Shown here: positions 33,080 to 41,906 of the stretch, piece after piece | How positions within the stretch are numbered: the stretch's first letter is position 1 | How the letters are laid out: each line of letters starts with the position of its first letter | Origin: Lacisediminihabitans sp046156175 | GTDB lineage: Bacteria > Actinomycetota > Actinomycetes > Actinomycetales > Microbacteriaceae | DNA: 64,000 nucleotides | Assembly: GCF_046156175.1 (NCBI RefSeq) | Contig: NZ_JAYLVL010000002.1 | Location: 372,001 to 436,000 of the forward strand | Direction of reading: 5' to 3' | The notes under the pieces: model-generated | Seen by the model: the letters and a program-made list of their open reading frames with translations, nothing else | Told to the model about the DNA's origin: nothing | Database searches by the model: none | Made by a program: the position numbers and the translations under genes

Positions 33080-34240
33080 TCAGGTGCGATCCGGATCGAT
33101 GATCGGCATCGTGCCGGTGAACTGGCTCGCCCGCTCCTTGGCCTCCCGGGTTCCGGTGAAGAGTCCGATCGGCTCGGTCGATGGGGACTTCTCCTTCGGG
33201 CGGGACGCCGGTTCGACGGACTGGATCCGCGTGCGGGGCAGTGCCGCGACATCCGTCTCGTGCAGCCACTGCACCAGCTGTTCGCGCACGTGGCAGCGGA
33301 GATCGAAGAGGGTGGGGGCGTCGACAGCCGAGACCAGGACGCGGAAGCGCACAAAGCCACCGACGGCATCGGTCACCTGAAGCACCCCGGTGCGACCGTC
33401 CCACAGTGGCGACTCGGCCAGAATCGCATCGAGCCGTTCGCGCATCTGCGACGGGCTCGCCTGCCAGTCGAGGTCGAACTCGATCGAGCCGAGGAGCTCG
33501 CTGGAGTGTCTCGTCCAGTTCTCGAACGGGGTGTTGGTGAAGTAGGTGGAAGGGAGCACGAGGCGCCGATCGTCCCAGATGTGGACGACGACATAGGTGA
33601 GCGTGATCTCCTCGATCCGCCCCCATTCGGTCTCAGCTATCACCACGTCATCCACCCTGATGGCATCGCTGAAGGCGAGCTGGATTCCGGCGAACACGTT
33701 GGCGAGAGTCGATTGCGCGGCGAGGCCGGCAACGATCGATACGACACCGGCGGAGGCGAGGACGCTCGCCCCGACCGCCTGCACCCCGGGGAAGGTGAGC
33801 AGGATCGACGCGATTCCGATGATGACGATGATGACACTCGCCAGGCGGCGCACGATGGCGATCTGGGTCTGGGCGCGACGGGCGCGCTTGTTGTCCGCGA
33901 CATCCGTGCGGTACCTGCCGGTTGCGAGACCGAGTCCGAAGCTGACCAGGGCCGCCGCGAGCCAGGCCCCCGCGGCGATCGTGCCGATGAGGAATCCATG
34001 GTCGACGCTGGCGAGCGGCACCCCCGCCGGCAGGGTGAGGTGGACGGCGATCCAGAGCGCGACCACGAGCAGGAACACGCGATACGGCATCCGGGCCCGC
34101 AGGATGAGCGCTCGCGCCCAGCTCTCGCGGCGTGCGGTGAGCCGCGCGGCTAGCGAAGTGACCACCACCACCACGAGCACGGCGACGAGGGCGATGACCA
34201 CGGCGATGCCGAGTCCGATCCACGATTTCCAGTCCGACAT
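33080..34240 (-). CDS. MscS-type mechanosensitive channel
   Basis: 386 residues from the ATG at 34240. Four to five hydrophobic helices are followed by the MscS pore helix (GASVLASAGVVSIVAGLAAQSTLANVFAG), then the beta domain (FSDAIRVDDVVIAETEWGRIEEITL) and a C-terminal alpha/beta domain. The tail is basic and Pro/Ser-rich. It opens under membrane tension to relieve osmotic shock. TACTCT lies 7 bp before the ATG. It sits between purQ and purL but on the opposite strand. Confidence 0.93.
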   Translation of the reverse strand: MSDWKSWIGLGIAVVIALVAVLVVVVVTSLAARLTARRESWARALILRARMPYRVFLLVVALWIAVHLTLPAGVPLASVDHGFLIGTIAAGAWLAAALVSFGLGLATGRYRTDVADNKRARRAQTQIAIVRRLASVIIVIIGIASILLTFPGVQAVGASVLASAGVVSIVAGLAAQSTLANVFAGIQLAFSDAIRVDDVVIAETEWGRIEEITLTYVVVHIWDDRRLVLPSTYFTNTPFENWTRHSSELLGSIEFDLDWQASPSQMRERLDAILAESPLWDGRTGVLQVTDAVGGFVRFRVLVSAVDAPTLFDLRCHVREQLVQWLHETDVAALPRTRIQSVEPASRPKEKSPSTEPIGLFTGTREAKERASQFTGTMPIIDPDRT

Positions 34241-34337
34241 GACGCCAAGAGTAGGCGGTTTTTGCTGCACGGCTGAGGCGAGAATCACCCGCGAGTGGGG
34301 GCTGCCGCCGATGAGCCCGTGGCTTTAATGTGAGCGG

Positions 34338-34715
34338 ATGGCAACCAGCCTCACCATCCTCCTGCGCCTCGTCACCGCTCTCAACGACCCGGAGGAGCCC
34401 TTCCGCTTCGAAGTGCGGGGCGAAACGATCATCGGAACCTGGGATGCCAGGCGCGCCGCGTTCGAGGATCTCGGCGAGGCGGGTGCTGTGGACCTGGACT
34501 ATCGCGTCAGCGTCCAGCTCGATGAGAAGAAGAGCACCTACGCGTTCACCGAGCACAGCACCGCTGGCAGGGTCCCGGCGACCAGGGCCGCCGCCGCGCC
34601 GGTGTTCACCCACTCGTACCCCACCAGCCGTATCACCGATCCCCTCTTCACCTTCCTCGAGGGCAACGGCTACTCCCGAAAGAAGGCATTCCTCAGCCGG
34701 CTGCTCCCGCGCTGA
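34338..34715 (+). CDS. Conserved small protein of unknown function
   Basis: 125 residues. I do not recognise the family. An N-terminal helix (TILLRLVTALN) precedes an alternating strand pattern (FRFEVRGETIIGTWDARR, VDLDYRVSVQLDEKKSTYAF), suggesting a compact alpha/beta fold with no membrane part. TAATGT 6 bp before the ATG and normal codon use support a real gene. It is divergent from mscS and points toward purL. Confidence 0.72.
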   Translation: MATSLTILLRLVTALNDPEEPFRFEVRGETIIGTWDARRAAFEDLGEAGAVDLDYRVSVQLDEKKSTYAFTEHSTAGRVPATRAAAAPVFTHSYPTSRITDPLFTFLEGNGYSRKKAFLSRLLPR

Positions 34716-34783
34716 ATCACGAGCCTCGGCGCCGGTAGAATTGGGGCTTCCGGCACGCCCTCGATCCAGGAGTCTTAGCGCCC

Positions 34784-37087
34784 GTGAGCACCCCACCAGT
34801 TTCTGTCCCCGACACTGTTTCGAACGCCGCAGCCACCCCCGACAGGGAGCAGCCCTACGCGGCCCTCGGCCTCAAGCCCGACGAATACGCGAGCATTCGC
34901 GAGATCCTCGGCCGCCGGCCCACGAGCGGTGAACTCGCGATGTACTCGGTCATGTGGAGCGAGCACTGTTCCTACAAGTCCTCGAAGATGTACCTGCGTC
35001 AGTTCGGCGACAAGACGACGCCGAAGATGCGCGAGAACCTCATGGTGGGCATGGGCGAGAACGCGGGCGTCGTGGATGTCGGCCAGGGCTGGGCCGTGAC
35101 CTTCAAGATCGAGAGCCACAACCATCCGTCGTACATCGAGCCGTTCCAGGGCGCGGCCACCGGCGTCGGGGGAATCGTGCGCGACATCATCTCGATGGGC
35201 GCCCGACCGGTCGCGGTGATGGATGCCCTGCGCTTCGGTGCGATCGACGACCCGGATACCGCCCGCGTCGTGCACGGTGTCGTCGCCGGCATCTCGTTCT
35301 ACGGCAACTGCCTCGGGCTTCCCAACATCGGTGGCGAGACCTGGTTCGACTCCGTCTACCAGGCCAATCCTCTCGTGAACGCCCTGGCCGTCGGCGTACT
35401 GCGCCACGAAGACCTGCACCTCGCGAATGCGCGGGGCGTGGGCAACAAGGTCGTGCTGTTCGGCGCTCGCACCGGCGGCGACGGCATCGGCGGAGCATCC
35501 ATCCTGGCCTCCGATTCGTTTTCTGCGGGCGGTCCGACCAAGCGTCCCGCCGTGCAGGTCGGCGACCCTTTCGCCGAGAAGGTGCTCATCGAGTGCTGCC
35601 TCGAGTTGTTCCAGCAGGAACTTGTCGAGGGCATCCAGGACCTCGGGGCCGCCGGCATCAGCTGCGCCACCTCGGAGCTCGCCTCCAACGGTGACGGCGG
35701 CATGTTCATCGAGCTCGAGAAGGTGCTGCTTCGGGATCCGACGCTGACCGCCGAGGAGATCCTCATGTCGGAGTCGCAGGAGCGCATGATGGCGATCGTG
35801 ACGCCCGAGAAACTAAAAGGATTCCTCGCGGTCACCGCGAAGTGGGATGTGGAGACCTCTGTGCTCGGTGAGGTCACCGATACCGGGCGGCTCATCATCA
35901 ACTGGCACGGCGAGGAGATTGTCAACGTGCTGCCACGCACGGTCGCCGTCGACGGTCCGGTGTACGAACGCCCGGTCGCCTACCCGACCTGGATCGATGC
36001 GCTTCAGGCCGATTCCGCATCCTCGCTGCCGCGCGCGGCATCCCCCACCGAGCTTCGCGAACAGGCGATCGCCCTTCTCGGCAGCGGCAACCTCGCCTCG
36101 AAGGACTGGATCACCAACCAGTACGACCGTTATGTCATGGGCAACACGGCGCTGTCGTTCCCGGATGACGGCGGCATGGTTCGCGTCGACGAGGAGAGCG
36201 GCCTCGGATTCGCCGTCGCGACCGATGCCAACGGTCGCTACGCCTACCTCGACCCCTACCGGGGCGCGCAGCTCGCCCTCGCCGAGGCCTTCCGCAACGT
36301 GGCCGTCACCGGTGCGACCCCGGTGGCCGTCTCCGACTGCCTCAACTTCGGTTCCCCCGAGAACCCCGAGGTGATGTGGCAGTTCTCGAAGGCGGTCGAG
36401 GGACTGGCCGACGGATGCCTCGAGCTCGAGATCCCCGTCACGGGAGGCAACGTCTCGTTCTACAACCAGACCGGGGACGTGCCGATCCACCCGACTCCGG
36501 TCGTGGCGGTGCTCGGCGTGATCGACGACGTCGCCGACCGCATCCCGAGCGGCTGGCAGGACGAGGGCAACAACATCTACCTGCTCGGCACCACGCGTGA
36601 CGAGCTCGACGGATCGGCGTGGGCGGGAGTCATCCATTCCCACCTCGGCGGTCATCCCCCGATCGTCGATTTCGCCGCGGAGCAGGCGCTGGCCGGGCTC
36701 ATCAAGTCGGGTTCGGAGCAGAACATCATCGCGTCCGCGCACGACCTCTCCGACGGGGGCCTCATCCAGGCCGTCTCCGAGTCGGTGCTGCGCTTCGGTG
36801 TCGGCGCCCGGCTGTGGATCACCGAACTCATGGAGCGCGACGGCGTCGACGCGACGGCCGCATTCTTCAGCGAGTCGGGCGCCCGGGCGATCGTCTCGGT
36901 TCCGCGCGAAGACGACGTTCGCTTCATCGGCCTCTGCGAGGGACGCGGCGTGCCCGCATTGCGCGTCGGAGTGACGGATGGCACGGGCCTCGAGGTGCAG
37001 GACCAGTTCGCCCTCACACTCGACGAGTTGCGCGCCACACACCGCGGCACCCTCGCGGAGCACTTCGGACCGGTCGTCGGGTACTGA
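34784..37087 (+). CDS. purL: Phosphoribosylformylglycinamidine synthase subunit PurL
   Basis: 767 residues, the small PurL that works with PurS and PurQ. It has the repeated PurM-like halves: the first with WSEHCSYKSS, KIESHNHPS and GVGGIVRDI, the second with GGNVSFYNQTG and ISDGGLI-type DLSDGGL. It turns FGAR into FGAM using ammonia from PurQ. GTG start; TAGAAT at 34736-34741 is a likely -10, and AGGAG about 11 bases upstream is a weak ribosome site. Confidence 0.97.
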   Translation: MSTPPVSVPDTVSNAAATPDREQPYAALGLKPDEYASIREILGRRPTSGELAMYSVMWSEHCSYKSSKMYLRQFGDKTTPKMRENLMVGMGENAGVVDVGQGWAVTFKIESHNHPSYIEPFQGAATGVGGIVRDIISMGARPVAVMDALRFGAIDDPDTARVVHGVVAGISFYGNCLGLPNIGGETWFDSVYQANPLVNALAVGVLRHEDLHLANARGVGNKVVLFGARTGGDGIGGASILASDSFSAGGPTKRPAVQVGDPFAEKVLIECCLELFQQELVEGIQDLGAAGISCATSELASNGDGGMFIELEKVLLRDPTLTAEEILMSESQERMMAIVTPEKLKGFLAVTAKWDVETSVLGEVTDTGRLIINWHGEEIVNVLPRTVAVDGPVYERPVAYPTWIDALQADSASSLPRAASPTELREQAIALLGSGNLASKDWITNQYDRYVMGNTALSFPDDGGMVRVDEESGLGFAVATDANGRYAYLDPYRGAQLALAEAFRNVAVTGATPVAVSDCLNFGSPENPEVMWQFSKAVEGLADGCLELEIPVTGGNVSFYNQTGDVPIHPTPVVAVLGVIDDVADRIPSGWQDEGNNIYLLGTTRDELDGSAWAGVIHSHLGGHPPIVDFAAEQALAGLIKSGSEQNIIASAHDLSDGGLIQAVSESVLRFGVGARLWITELMERDGVDATAAFFSESGARAIVSVPREDDVRFIGLCEGRGVPALRVGVTDGTGLEVQDQFALTLDELRATHRGTLAEHFGPVVGY

Positions 37088-37426
37088 GGTCGGGTGCCAC
37101 GCTGCGCTGCAGCGGGCAGGTCCGGCCCGTGAGGTGATCTTCACGGGAGACCGGTAGCTGGGCGGCTCCCGGTGCCGCGCTTCGACCACCCGCCACAAAC
37201 GGCTGAGAAGTCTCGCCCACTGAGCCGTTCGCGACGGGCGGCCGGTTCCGGGGGAACTCCCCTGTCGAACGGCCGCCCCCACCCGGCGCTAACTGCTGGA
37301 TGACTGCGGCTATAAGACGGTTCGCGACGGGCGGCCGGCGGCCGGCGGCAAGTCTCCTCCTCCACCGGGAGGGGTTCCCGGCGATCGTTCCCGATATCCG
37401 TCACGCGGACGCCGGGGGGATGCTGC
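37088..37426. other. Gene-free region with hairpin repeats after purL
   Basis: 339 bp without a supported gene. It contains two copies of GTTCGCGACGGGCGGCCGG offset by 93 bp (from 37227 and 37320), each preceded by a partly complementary segment (for example CCGCCACAAACGGCT near 37189 pairing with AGCCGTTCGCGACGGGCGG). This matches the spacing and part of the sequence of the array at 38381-38630 on the other side of the next gene. Confidence 0.6.
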
Positions 37427-38353
37427 ATGCTGCATCGTGTTCGCATGCGCCGAAACCATCCGCTTCCACCGGTCCTGGCCTCTCGACCGTTCACCGTCGA
37501 AGAGGCCGCTCGACTGGGTGTCGGAGCCGGGCGCCTTCGAGGCAGCGACCTCCGCCGCCCATTTCACGGCATCCGGATGCCCCGCAGACTCCCCGACGGC
37601 GTCGCTGACCTCGCGGCCGCCTACGCCACCCGCATGCCAGCAGTCCAGTACTTCAGTCACTGGACTGCCGCCGCACTGCTGGCGCTCCGACTGCCGGAGG
37701 CCGCCGTGCCGAAATTGCTGGATGTCTCGGTGCCATCGCCTCGCCGAGCCCCGAGAACCCGCGGTGTGCGTGGCCACGAACAGCTGTCGAGCGTGCGGAC
37801 ACGCCTGCTCCCGAACGGTCTCAGGGTGAGCGATCCGGTCGAGACGTGGTGTCACCTTGCCGCCGAACTCTCCGTCGATGAGCTGATCGTCATGGGCGAC
37901 GGGCTCGTGTGTCGCCAGTCCCCCTTCGCGACTCTCGCGGACCTCGCGGCAGCGGTTGAGGAATGGGGCGCCAGGCGTGGGGCCCACAACCTTCGTCGAG
38001 CGTTACCCGAGATCCGCTGCCGCACGGACTCGGCCCGCGAGACCGTCCTCCGGCTCCTGATTGTGCGGGCCGGGCTGCCGGAGCCCGCGGTGAATGTGGT
38101 GATCTGCAACAGTTTCGGGGTGGTGATCGGGCTCGGCGATCTTGCGTATCCGAGGTACCGGGTGCTGCTCGAATACGACGGGGGCCAGCACCGCTCGGAC
38201 GAGGGCCAGTTCCACACCGACATCGCCCGCCTCGACGCCTTCATGGAGGAAAGGTGGCGGGTGATCCGCGTCAACAAGAGCCTGATGCAGCAGCGAGCAA
38301 CCCTGCTCGGCAAGGTGCGGACCGCGCTGGAAGCCGCGGGTTGGACGGCCTGA
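37427..38353 (+). CDS. Protein with AbiEi-like N-terminus and PD-(D/E)XK nuclease-like C-terminus
   Basis: 308 residues; an ATG at 37445 is an alternative start. The first ~170 residues resemble the AbiEi-type transcription-repressor module widespread in actinomycetes (SHWTAAALLALRLP, LLPNGLRVSDPVETWCHLA). The C-terminal ~80 residues have the nuclease-like signature LLEYDGGQHRSDEGQ, then R-L-D-A and EERWRVIRVNKSL, as in DUF559/Vsr-like folds. It may be a housekeeping or defence protein; no toxin partner lies next to it. It is flanked on both sides by hairpin repeat arrays. Confidence is moderate for the fold and low for the role. Confidence 0.72.
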   Translation: MLHRVRMRRNHPLPPVLASRPFTVEEAARLGVGAGRLRGSDLRRPFHGIRMPRRLPDGVADLAAAYATRMPAVQYFSHWTAAALLALRLPEAAVPKLLDVSVPSPRRAPRTRGVRGHEQLSSVRTRLLPNGLRVSDPVETWCHLAAELSVDELIVMGDGLVCRQSPFATLADLAAAVEEWGARRGAHNLRRALPEIRCRTDSARETVLRLLIVRAGLPEPAVNVVICNSFGVVIGLGDLAYPRYRVLLEYDGGQHRSDEGQFHTDIARLDAFMEERWRVIRVNKSLMQQRATLLGKVRTALEAAGWTA

Positions 38354-38380
38354 GAGGGCCGAGCCACCGGGCACGACCAG

Positions 38381-38630
38381 CGAACCGTCACCTACCGCTG
38401 GCGCCCGCTGGCTTGGGGACAGTTTGTGACGGATCGTGTGGACGCGAGCCTGGCCCGTGCCAGGGGCGCCCGCACGCGAACGGTCACACACTGCTGACAG
38501 CCACCCGCCAGGGGACCGTTTTCGACGGATCGCCGAACGAAAGGCGCGACCACCACCAGACCCCTCGCGCGAACCGTCAGAAACTGCCGACATTCGCCTG
38601 CCTGGCGACAGTTTGTGGCGGATCGGCCGG
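38381..38630. repeat. Three hairpin repeats spaced about 94 bp
   Basis: CGAACCGTCA (38381), CGAACGGTCA (38477) and CGAACCGTCA (38570) each begin a unit that ends about 50 bp later in a variant of GACAGTTTGTGACGGATCG. Start and end are imperfect inverted repeats of about 19 bp (clearest in unit 3). The offsets are 96 and 93 bp. The GTTTGTGGCGG core also occurs, inverted, near 37190 before the nuclease-like gene. Confidence 0.75.
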
Positions 38631-38639
38631 GGGCTGACC

Positions 38640-38800
38640 GACGGCTGGAGACGCTGCCGGCTGGAGACACCGCCGGCTGGAGACACCGCTGGCACCCCCA
38701 TCGAGGGCACCCCACCGCCGGCACCCCCATCGAGGGCACCCCACCGCCGGCACCCCACCGCCGGCACCCCACCGCTGGCACCCCACCGCTGGCACCCCCC
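38640..38800. repeat. Short GC-rich tandem repeats before the SDR gene
   Basis: Units of about 16 bp (GGCTGGAGACACCGCC, three copies) are followed by about 14-bp units (GCACCCCACCGCCG) repeated six or more times, some interleaved with CCCATCGAGGG. This low-complexity stretch extends up to the 3' end of the SDR gene at 38806. I see no gene. Confidence 0.75.
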
Positions 38801-38805
38801 ACCGC

Positions 38806-39723
38806 CTAGACCCCGAACGCCTGCCCGACGAGCTTCTCCGACGCGGACCAGAGGGCCGCCCCGAAGGCCGCGCTGCTACTGGATGCCACGGGCTTCTGGC
38901 GCACGGGAGGGCCGCTGAAACCACCACGCGGGCCCCAGTACTGGCCGCCGACGGCATCCGGATCTGTCGCCGCACGAACAGCGGACCAGGCGGCACGGTC
39001 CTTTCCGCCGCCGACGAAGGGGAAGACGCGGGCGAACAGGCGGCCGCCCGCCGAGGGATTCGTCACGCCGGCACGGTGCGGGCTGAGGCCGTCGATGCCG
39101 CTGCCCGGATGCGCCACGAGCGACGTGACGGAACCGCGCGCGGCGCGCAGCCGGCGGTCGAGCTCGAACCCGAAGGACTGGGTCGCGTGCTTGGACTGGC
39201 CATAGGCGGCGAACGGCGCAAAGGAGGAAGAGCTCTGGAGATCGGTGAGGTGCGCCTTGGTCAGACGGGTCGCACCGCTCCCCATCGTGACCACGCGGGC
39301 GCCGGGGGTCGCTGCCAGCGTGGGGTAGAGCAGTGCGGTGAGCAGGAAATGCCCGAGGTGGTTGGTGCCGAACATCACCTCGTTGCCATCCACGGTGGTT
39401 TCTCGCTTCTTGCTGGGCATGATCGAGCCGGCGTTCTCGATGATCGCGTCGATGCGTCGTCCAGTCAGTGTTGCCGCGGCGGAACGCACCGAGGCGTGGG
39501 AGGAGAGGCCGAGCGCCACGTGCTCCAGCTGCGCCTCGGGGGTGCGCGCGTGGATCGCGGCGATGGCGGCATCCGCCTTGGCAGCGCTGCGGCACGCGAT
39601 GATGACGTGCCCGCCGGCTGCCGCGAGCTGTTCACTGATGAAGTAGCCGATTCCGGCGTTGCCTCCTGTCACGACGAAAGTCTTGCCAGCCTGCGAGGGG
39701 ATGGACCGCGGATCCCAGCTCAT
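38806..39723 (-). CDS. Short-chain dehydrogenase/reductase
   Basis: 305 residues. The cofactor motif TGGNAGIG (residues 19-26), IIENAGS and the catalytic Y-x3-K (AYGQSKHA) are present. The length and WGPRGG block near the end resemble retinol-dehydrogenase-like SDRs. The substrate is not known. Its ATG overlaps the chorismate mutase stop by 4 bp, forming a two-gene unit. Confidence 0.92.
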   Translation of the reverse strand: MSWDPRSIPSQAGKTFVVTGGNAGIGYFISEQLAAAGGHVIIACRSAAKADAAIAAIHARTPEAQLEHVALGLSSHASVRSAAATLTGRRIDAIIENAGSIMPSKKRETTVDGNEVMFGTNHLGHFLLTALLYPTLAATPGARVVTMGSGATRLTKAHLTDLQSSSSFAPFAAYGQSKHATQSFGFELDRRLRAARGSVTSLVAHPGSGIDGLSPHRAGVTNPSAGGRLFARVFPFVGGGKDRAAWSAVRAATDPDAVGGQYWGPRGGFSGPPVRQKPVASSSSAAFGAALWSASEKLVGQAFGV

Positions 39724-40040
39724 TTGGAGTGGGTGGCGATCGTGCCGGTGCTGGCGATCTGCTCGTGCTGGTGGATGACCTCCGCGATGATGAAGTTGAG
39801 GAACTTCTCGCCGAACGCGGGGTCGAGGTGCGACTCGGATGCCAGCGCCTTCAGCTTGGTGATCTGCTCCAGTTCCCGGCTCGGGTCGGCCGCCGGCAGA
39901 CCGCTGGATGCCTTGAGGCGCCCCACTTGCTGGGTGAACTTGAAACGCTCGGCGAGAAGGTGCACGAGGGCGGCATCGACATTGTCGATGCTCTGACGGA
40001 GGCTCAGGAGTTGGGCGGCGGAATCGAGAGAGTCGGGCAT
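39720..40040 (-). CDS. Chorismate mutase, AroQ type
   Basis: 106 residues, all-helical AroQ fold without a signal peptide. Family residues are in LRQSIDNVDAALVHLLAERF, QQVGRLKASSGLPAADPSRE and the third helix. It converts chorismate to prephenate for Phe and Tyr synthesis in the cytoplasm, usually as a dimer. TAGCCT lies 6 bp before the ATG, suggesting leaderless expression. It is coupled to the SDR gene. Confidence 0.92.
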   Translation of the reverse strand: MPDSLDSAAQLLSLRQSIDNVDAALVHLLAERFKFTQQVGRLKASSGLPAADPSRELEQITKLKALASESHLDPAFGEKFLNFIIAEVIHQHEQIASTGTIATHSK

Positions 40041-40087
40041 GGTTCGAGGCTACCGGGCGTGAGTCTCGATACGCGCGCTCGCGGACG

Positions 40088-40507
40088 CTACTCGACCAAC
40101 GTCAGAGTCACCTCGATGTTGCCCCGCGTGGCATTGGAGTACGGGCAGACGCGGTGGGCGGCATCCGTGAGTTCCTGCTGGCGGTCCGCCGGCACGTGCG
40201 GGGTGTAGATGTCGAGCTCGACGGCGAGGCCGAATCCGCCTTCCCCGTTGCTGCCGATGCCGACGCTCGCCGAGACTGAGGAGTCAGAGGTGTCGAGCTT
40301 CAGCGAACGTCCCACGACGTGGAGGGCGCTGAGGAAGCAGGCGGAGAATCCCGCCGCGAAGAGCTGCTCCGGGTTGGTCCCCTCACCGCTGCCGCCGAGT
40401 TCCTTCGGGGGACGGGTGTCGAAATCGAGACGGTCATCCTCTGAACGGACGTGGCCGTCGCGGCCGCCTCCGGTGGCGTGGGCGATGGCGGTGTAAGAGA
40501 TTTCCAT
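40088..40507 (-). CDS. ohr: Ohr/OsmC-type organic hydroperoxide reductase
   Basis: 139 residues from the ATG at 40507. The two redox cysteines are C57 (FAAGFSACFLSAL) and C121 (HRVCPYSNATRGN), and the Arg of R-P-P-K-E-L-G-G is present, as in Ohr. It reduces organic peroxides using lipoylated proteins. No OhrR regulator adjoins. Longer readings upstream overlap the acetyltransferase gene in another frame and are rejected. Confidence 0.94.
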   Translation of the reverse strand: MEISYTAIAHATGGGRDGHVRSEDDRLDFDTRPPKELGGSGEGTNPEQLFAAGFSACFLSALHVVGRSLKLDTSDSSVSASVGIGSNGEGGFGLAVELDIYTPHVPADRQQELTDAAHRVCPYSNATRGNIEVTLTLVE

Positions 40508-40553
40508 GAGGCAACCCGACCATCCCCGTCTGGGCGTTGGCCGAGTGCGGCCC

Positions 40554-41201
40554 CTACGTGGTGGAGCGAGTGCGGAAGAGCACTGGCCGGTCGCCGTGGC
40601 GCTCCAGGCGCTGCTCGAGCCCGGAGCGCACGCGGGGCCAGTCATCCACGATGATCGAGAAGACCGCGCTGTCGCGCCAGCTGCCATCCGCGCGCGGAAG
40701 GTCACGGCGCACGATGCCTTCGAAGGTCGCGCCGATGCCAGCGATCGCGGCGCGGGACCGTTCGTTGAGAGCATCCGCCTGGATCTTGACGCGACCGAAG
40801 CCGTGATCGAAGGCCAGGCCGAGCAGCAGCAGCTTCGCCTCCGCGTTCACGGCAGTGCCCCAGACCCGCGGGTCGTAGGCGGTCCAGCCGATATGGGTTG
40901 CCTCACGCATGGGCTCGAAGTCGGCGAGGGTCGTGGTGCCGACGAGCTCACCGTCGTGAGGGCCGCCGACGAGGAACACCGCGTAGGGATTGCAGTCGTC
41001 CCAGCGGAAGTAGCTCTCCGCCCACTCGGTGAAACCCGCCTCGGTGTCGCGGTATCCGGCCAGACCGCCGCCGTATCCCCCGGCGAAGACAACCGGATGC
41101 CCGATCGCCAGGAACAGTGCGGGCAGATGCTCCCGGCGCAGCGGTTCGAGACGAACGAATCGTCCGCTGATCATGCTGGGCACAGGACGGGTTGCAGTCA
41201 C
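40554..41201 (-). CDS. GNAT-family acetyltransferase (RimJ/RimL-like)
   Basis: 215 residues from GTG 41201, with CAGACT 7 bp upstream and no ribosome site. RFVRLEPLRREHLPALF, IGWTAYDPRVWGTAVNAEAKLLLL and DALNERSRAAIAGIGATFEG are the typical RimJ/RimL-like blocks that acetylate protein N-termini or small amines. The ATG at 41174 is an alternative start. Confidence 0.89.
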   Translation of the reverse strand: MTATRPVPSMISGRFVRLEPLRREHLPALFLAIGHPVVFAGGYGGGLAGYRDTEAGFTEWAESYFRWDDCNPYAVFLVGGPHDGELVGTTTLADFEPMREATHIGWTAYDPRVWGTAVNAEAKLLLLGLAFDHGFGRVKIQADALNERSRAAIAGIGATFEGIVRRDLPRADGSWRDSAVFSIIVDDWPRVRSGLEQRLERHGDRPVLFRTRSTT

Positions 41202-41273
41202 ACCACCCAGTCTGGCAGGAGGCGCCTGCCCGGCGCGGCCGTGACAGCTCCGCGTTAGTGAATAATTGCAGGC

Positions 41274-41882
41274 GTGACCAACACCGCGCTCTTTTTCAGT
41301 TCCGCCGACGCGTTCGTGCGTCTGCTCGGTGAGATGCGGGACGACCAGTGGTCCGCGCCCGGACTCGGAGCATGGACGGTGCGCAGCCTCGCCGGACACA
41401 CCGCCCGCGCCATCCTCACGGTGGAGAACTACCTGCTCCAGGAGGAGCCGGGCGACGTGACCATTGCCACGGCCGAGGCGTATTACACCTCGGCCTACCT
41501 CACCTTCACGGATGACGCGGCCGTCGCCGCCCGGGGCGTCGAGGCCGGAGAGTGGCTGGGTGAGAATCCGGTGGCGCAGGTCTCCGCGGCGTTGGCCCGG
41601 GTCGGTGCGGCGATCGAATCCCAGCCGTCGAATCGGATCGTGTCGATCGGGGGGATGGGAATCCGCCTGCCCGAGTACCTGCGAACGCGCGTGTTCGAGC
41701 TCGTGGTCCACACGATCGACCTCTCCCGGGCATCCGGTATCCCCCATGGCCTGCCCGAGGCCGCGGTGGAGGATGCCGTGACGCTCGCGGCTGCGGTAGC
41801 CACCCGCCGCGGGTCCGGTGAGGACGTGCTCCTCGCGCTCACCGGCCGCAGTGCCCTGCCGGAGGACTTCAGCGTCGTCTGA
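41274..41882 (+). CDS. DinB-like protein with mycothiol maleylpyruvate isomerase-type N-terminus
   Basis: 202 residues, four-helix bundle. SAPGLGAWTVRSLAGHTARAIL carries the first metal His. RVFELVVHTIDLSRASGIP carries the second His-xxx-D pair. Members bind a metal and often use mycothiol in actinomycetes. The substrate is unknown. ATAATT 6 bp before the GTG start suggests a leaderless message; it is divergent from the acetyltransferase gene. Confidence 0.87.
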   Translation: MTNTALFFSSADAFVRLLGEMRDDQWSAPGLGAWTVRSLAGHTARAILTVENYLLQEEPGDVTIATAEAYYTSAYLTFTDDAAVAARGVEAGEWLGENPVAQVSAALARVGAAIESQPSNRIVSIGGMGIRLPEYLRTRVFELVVHTIDLSRASGIPHGLPEAAVEDAVTLAAAVATRRGSGEDVLLALTGRSALPEDFSVV

Positions 41883-41906
41883 GCGAGGAACGGAGGCGTC
41901 GGGTCG

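Larger units (their letters stand above)
38354..38805. other. Gene-free region between the nuclease-like gene and the SDR gene
   Basis: 452 bp occupied by the hairpin array and the short tandem repeats. Open frames through it are by-products of the repeats. Confidence 0.65.
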
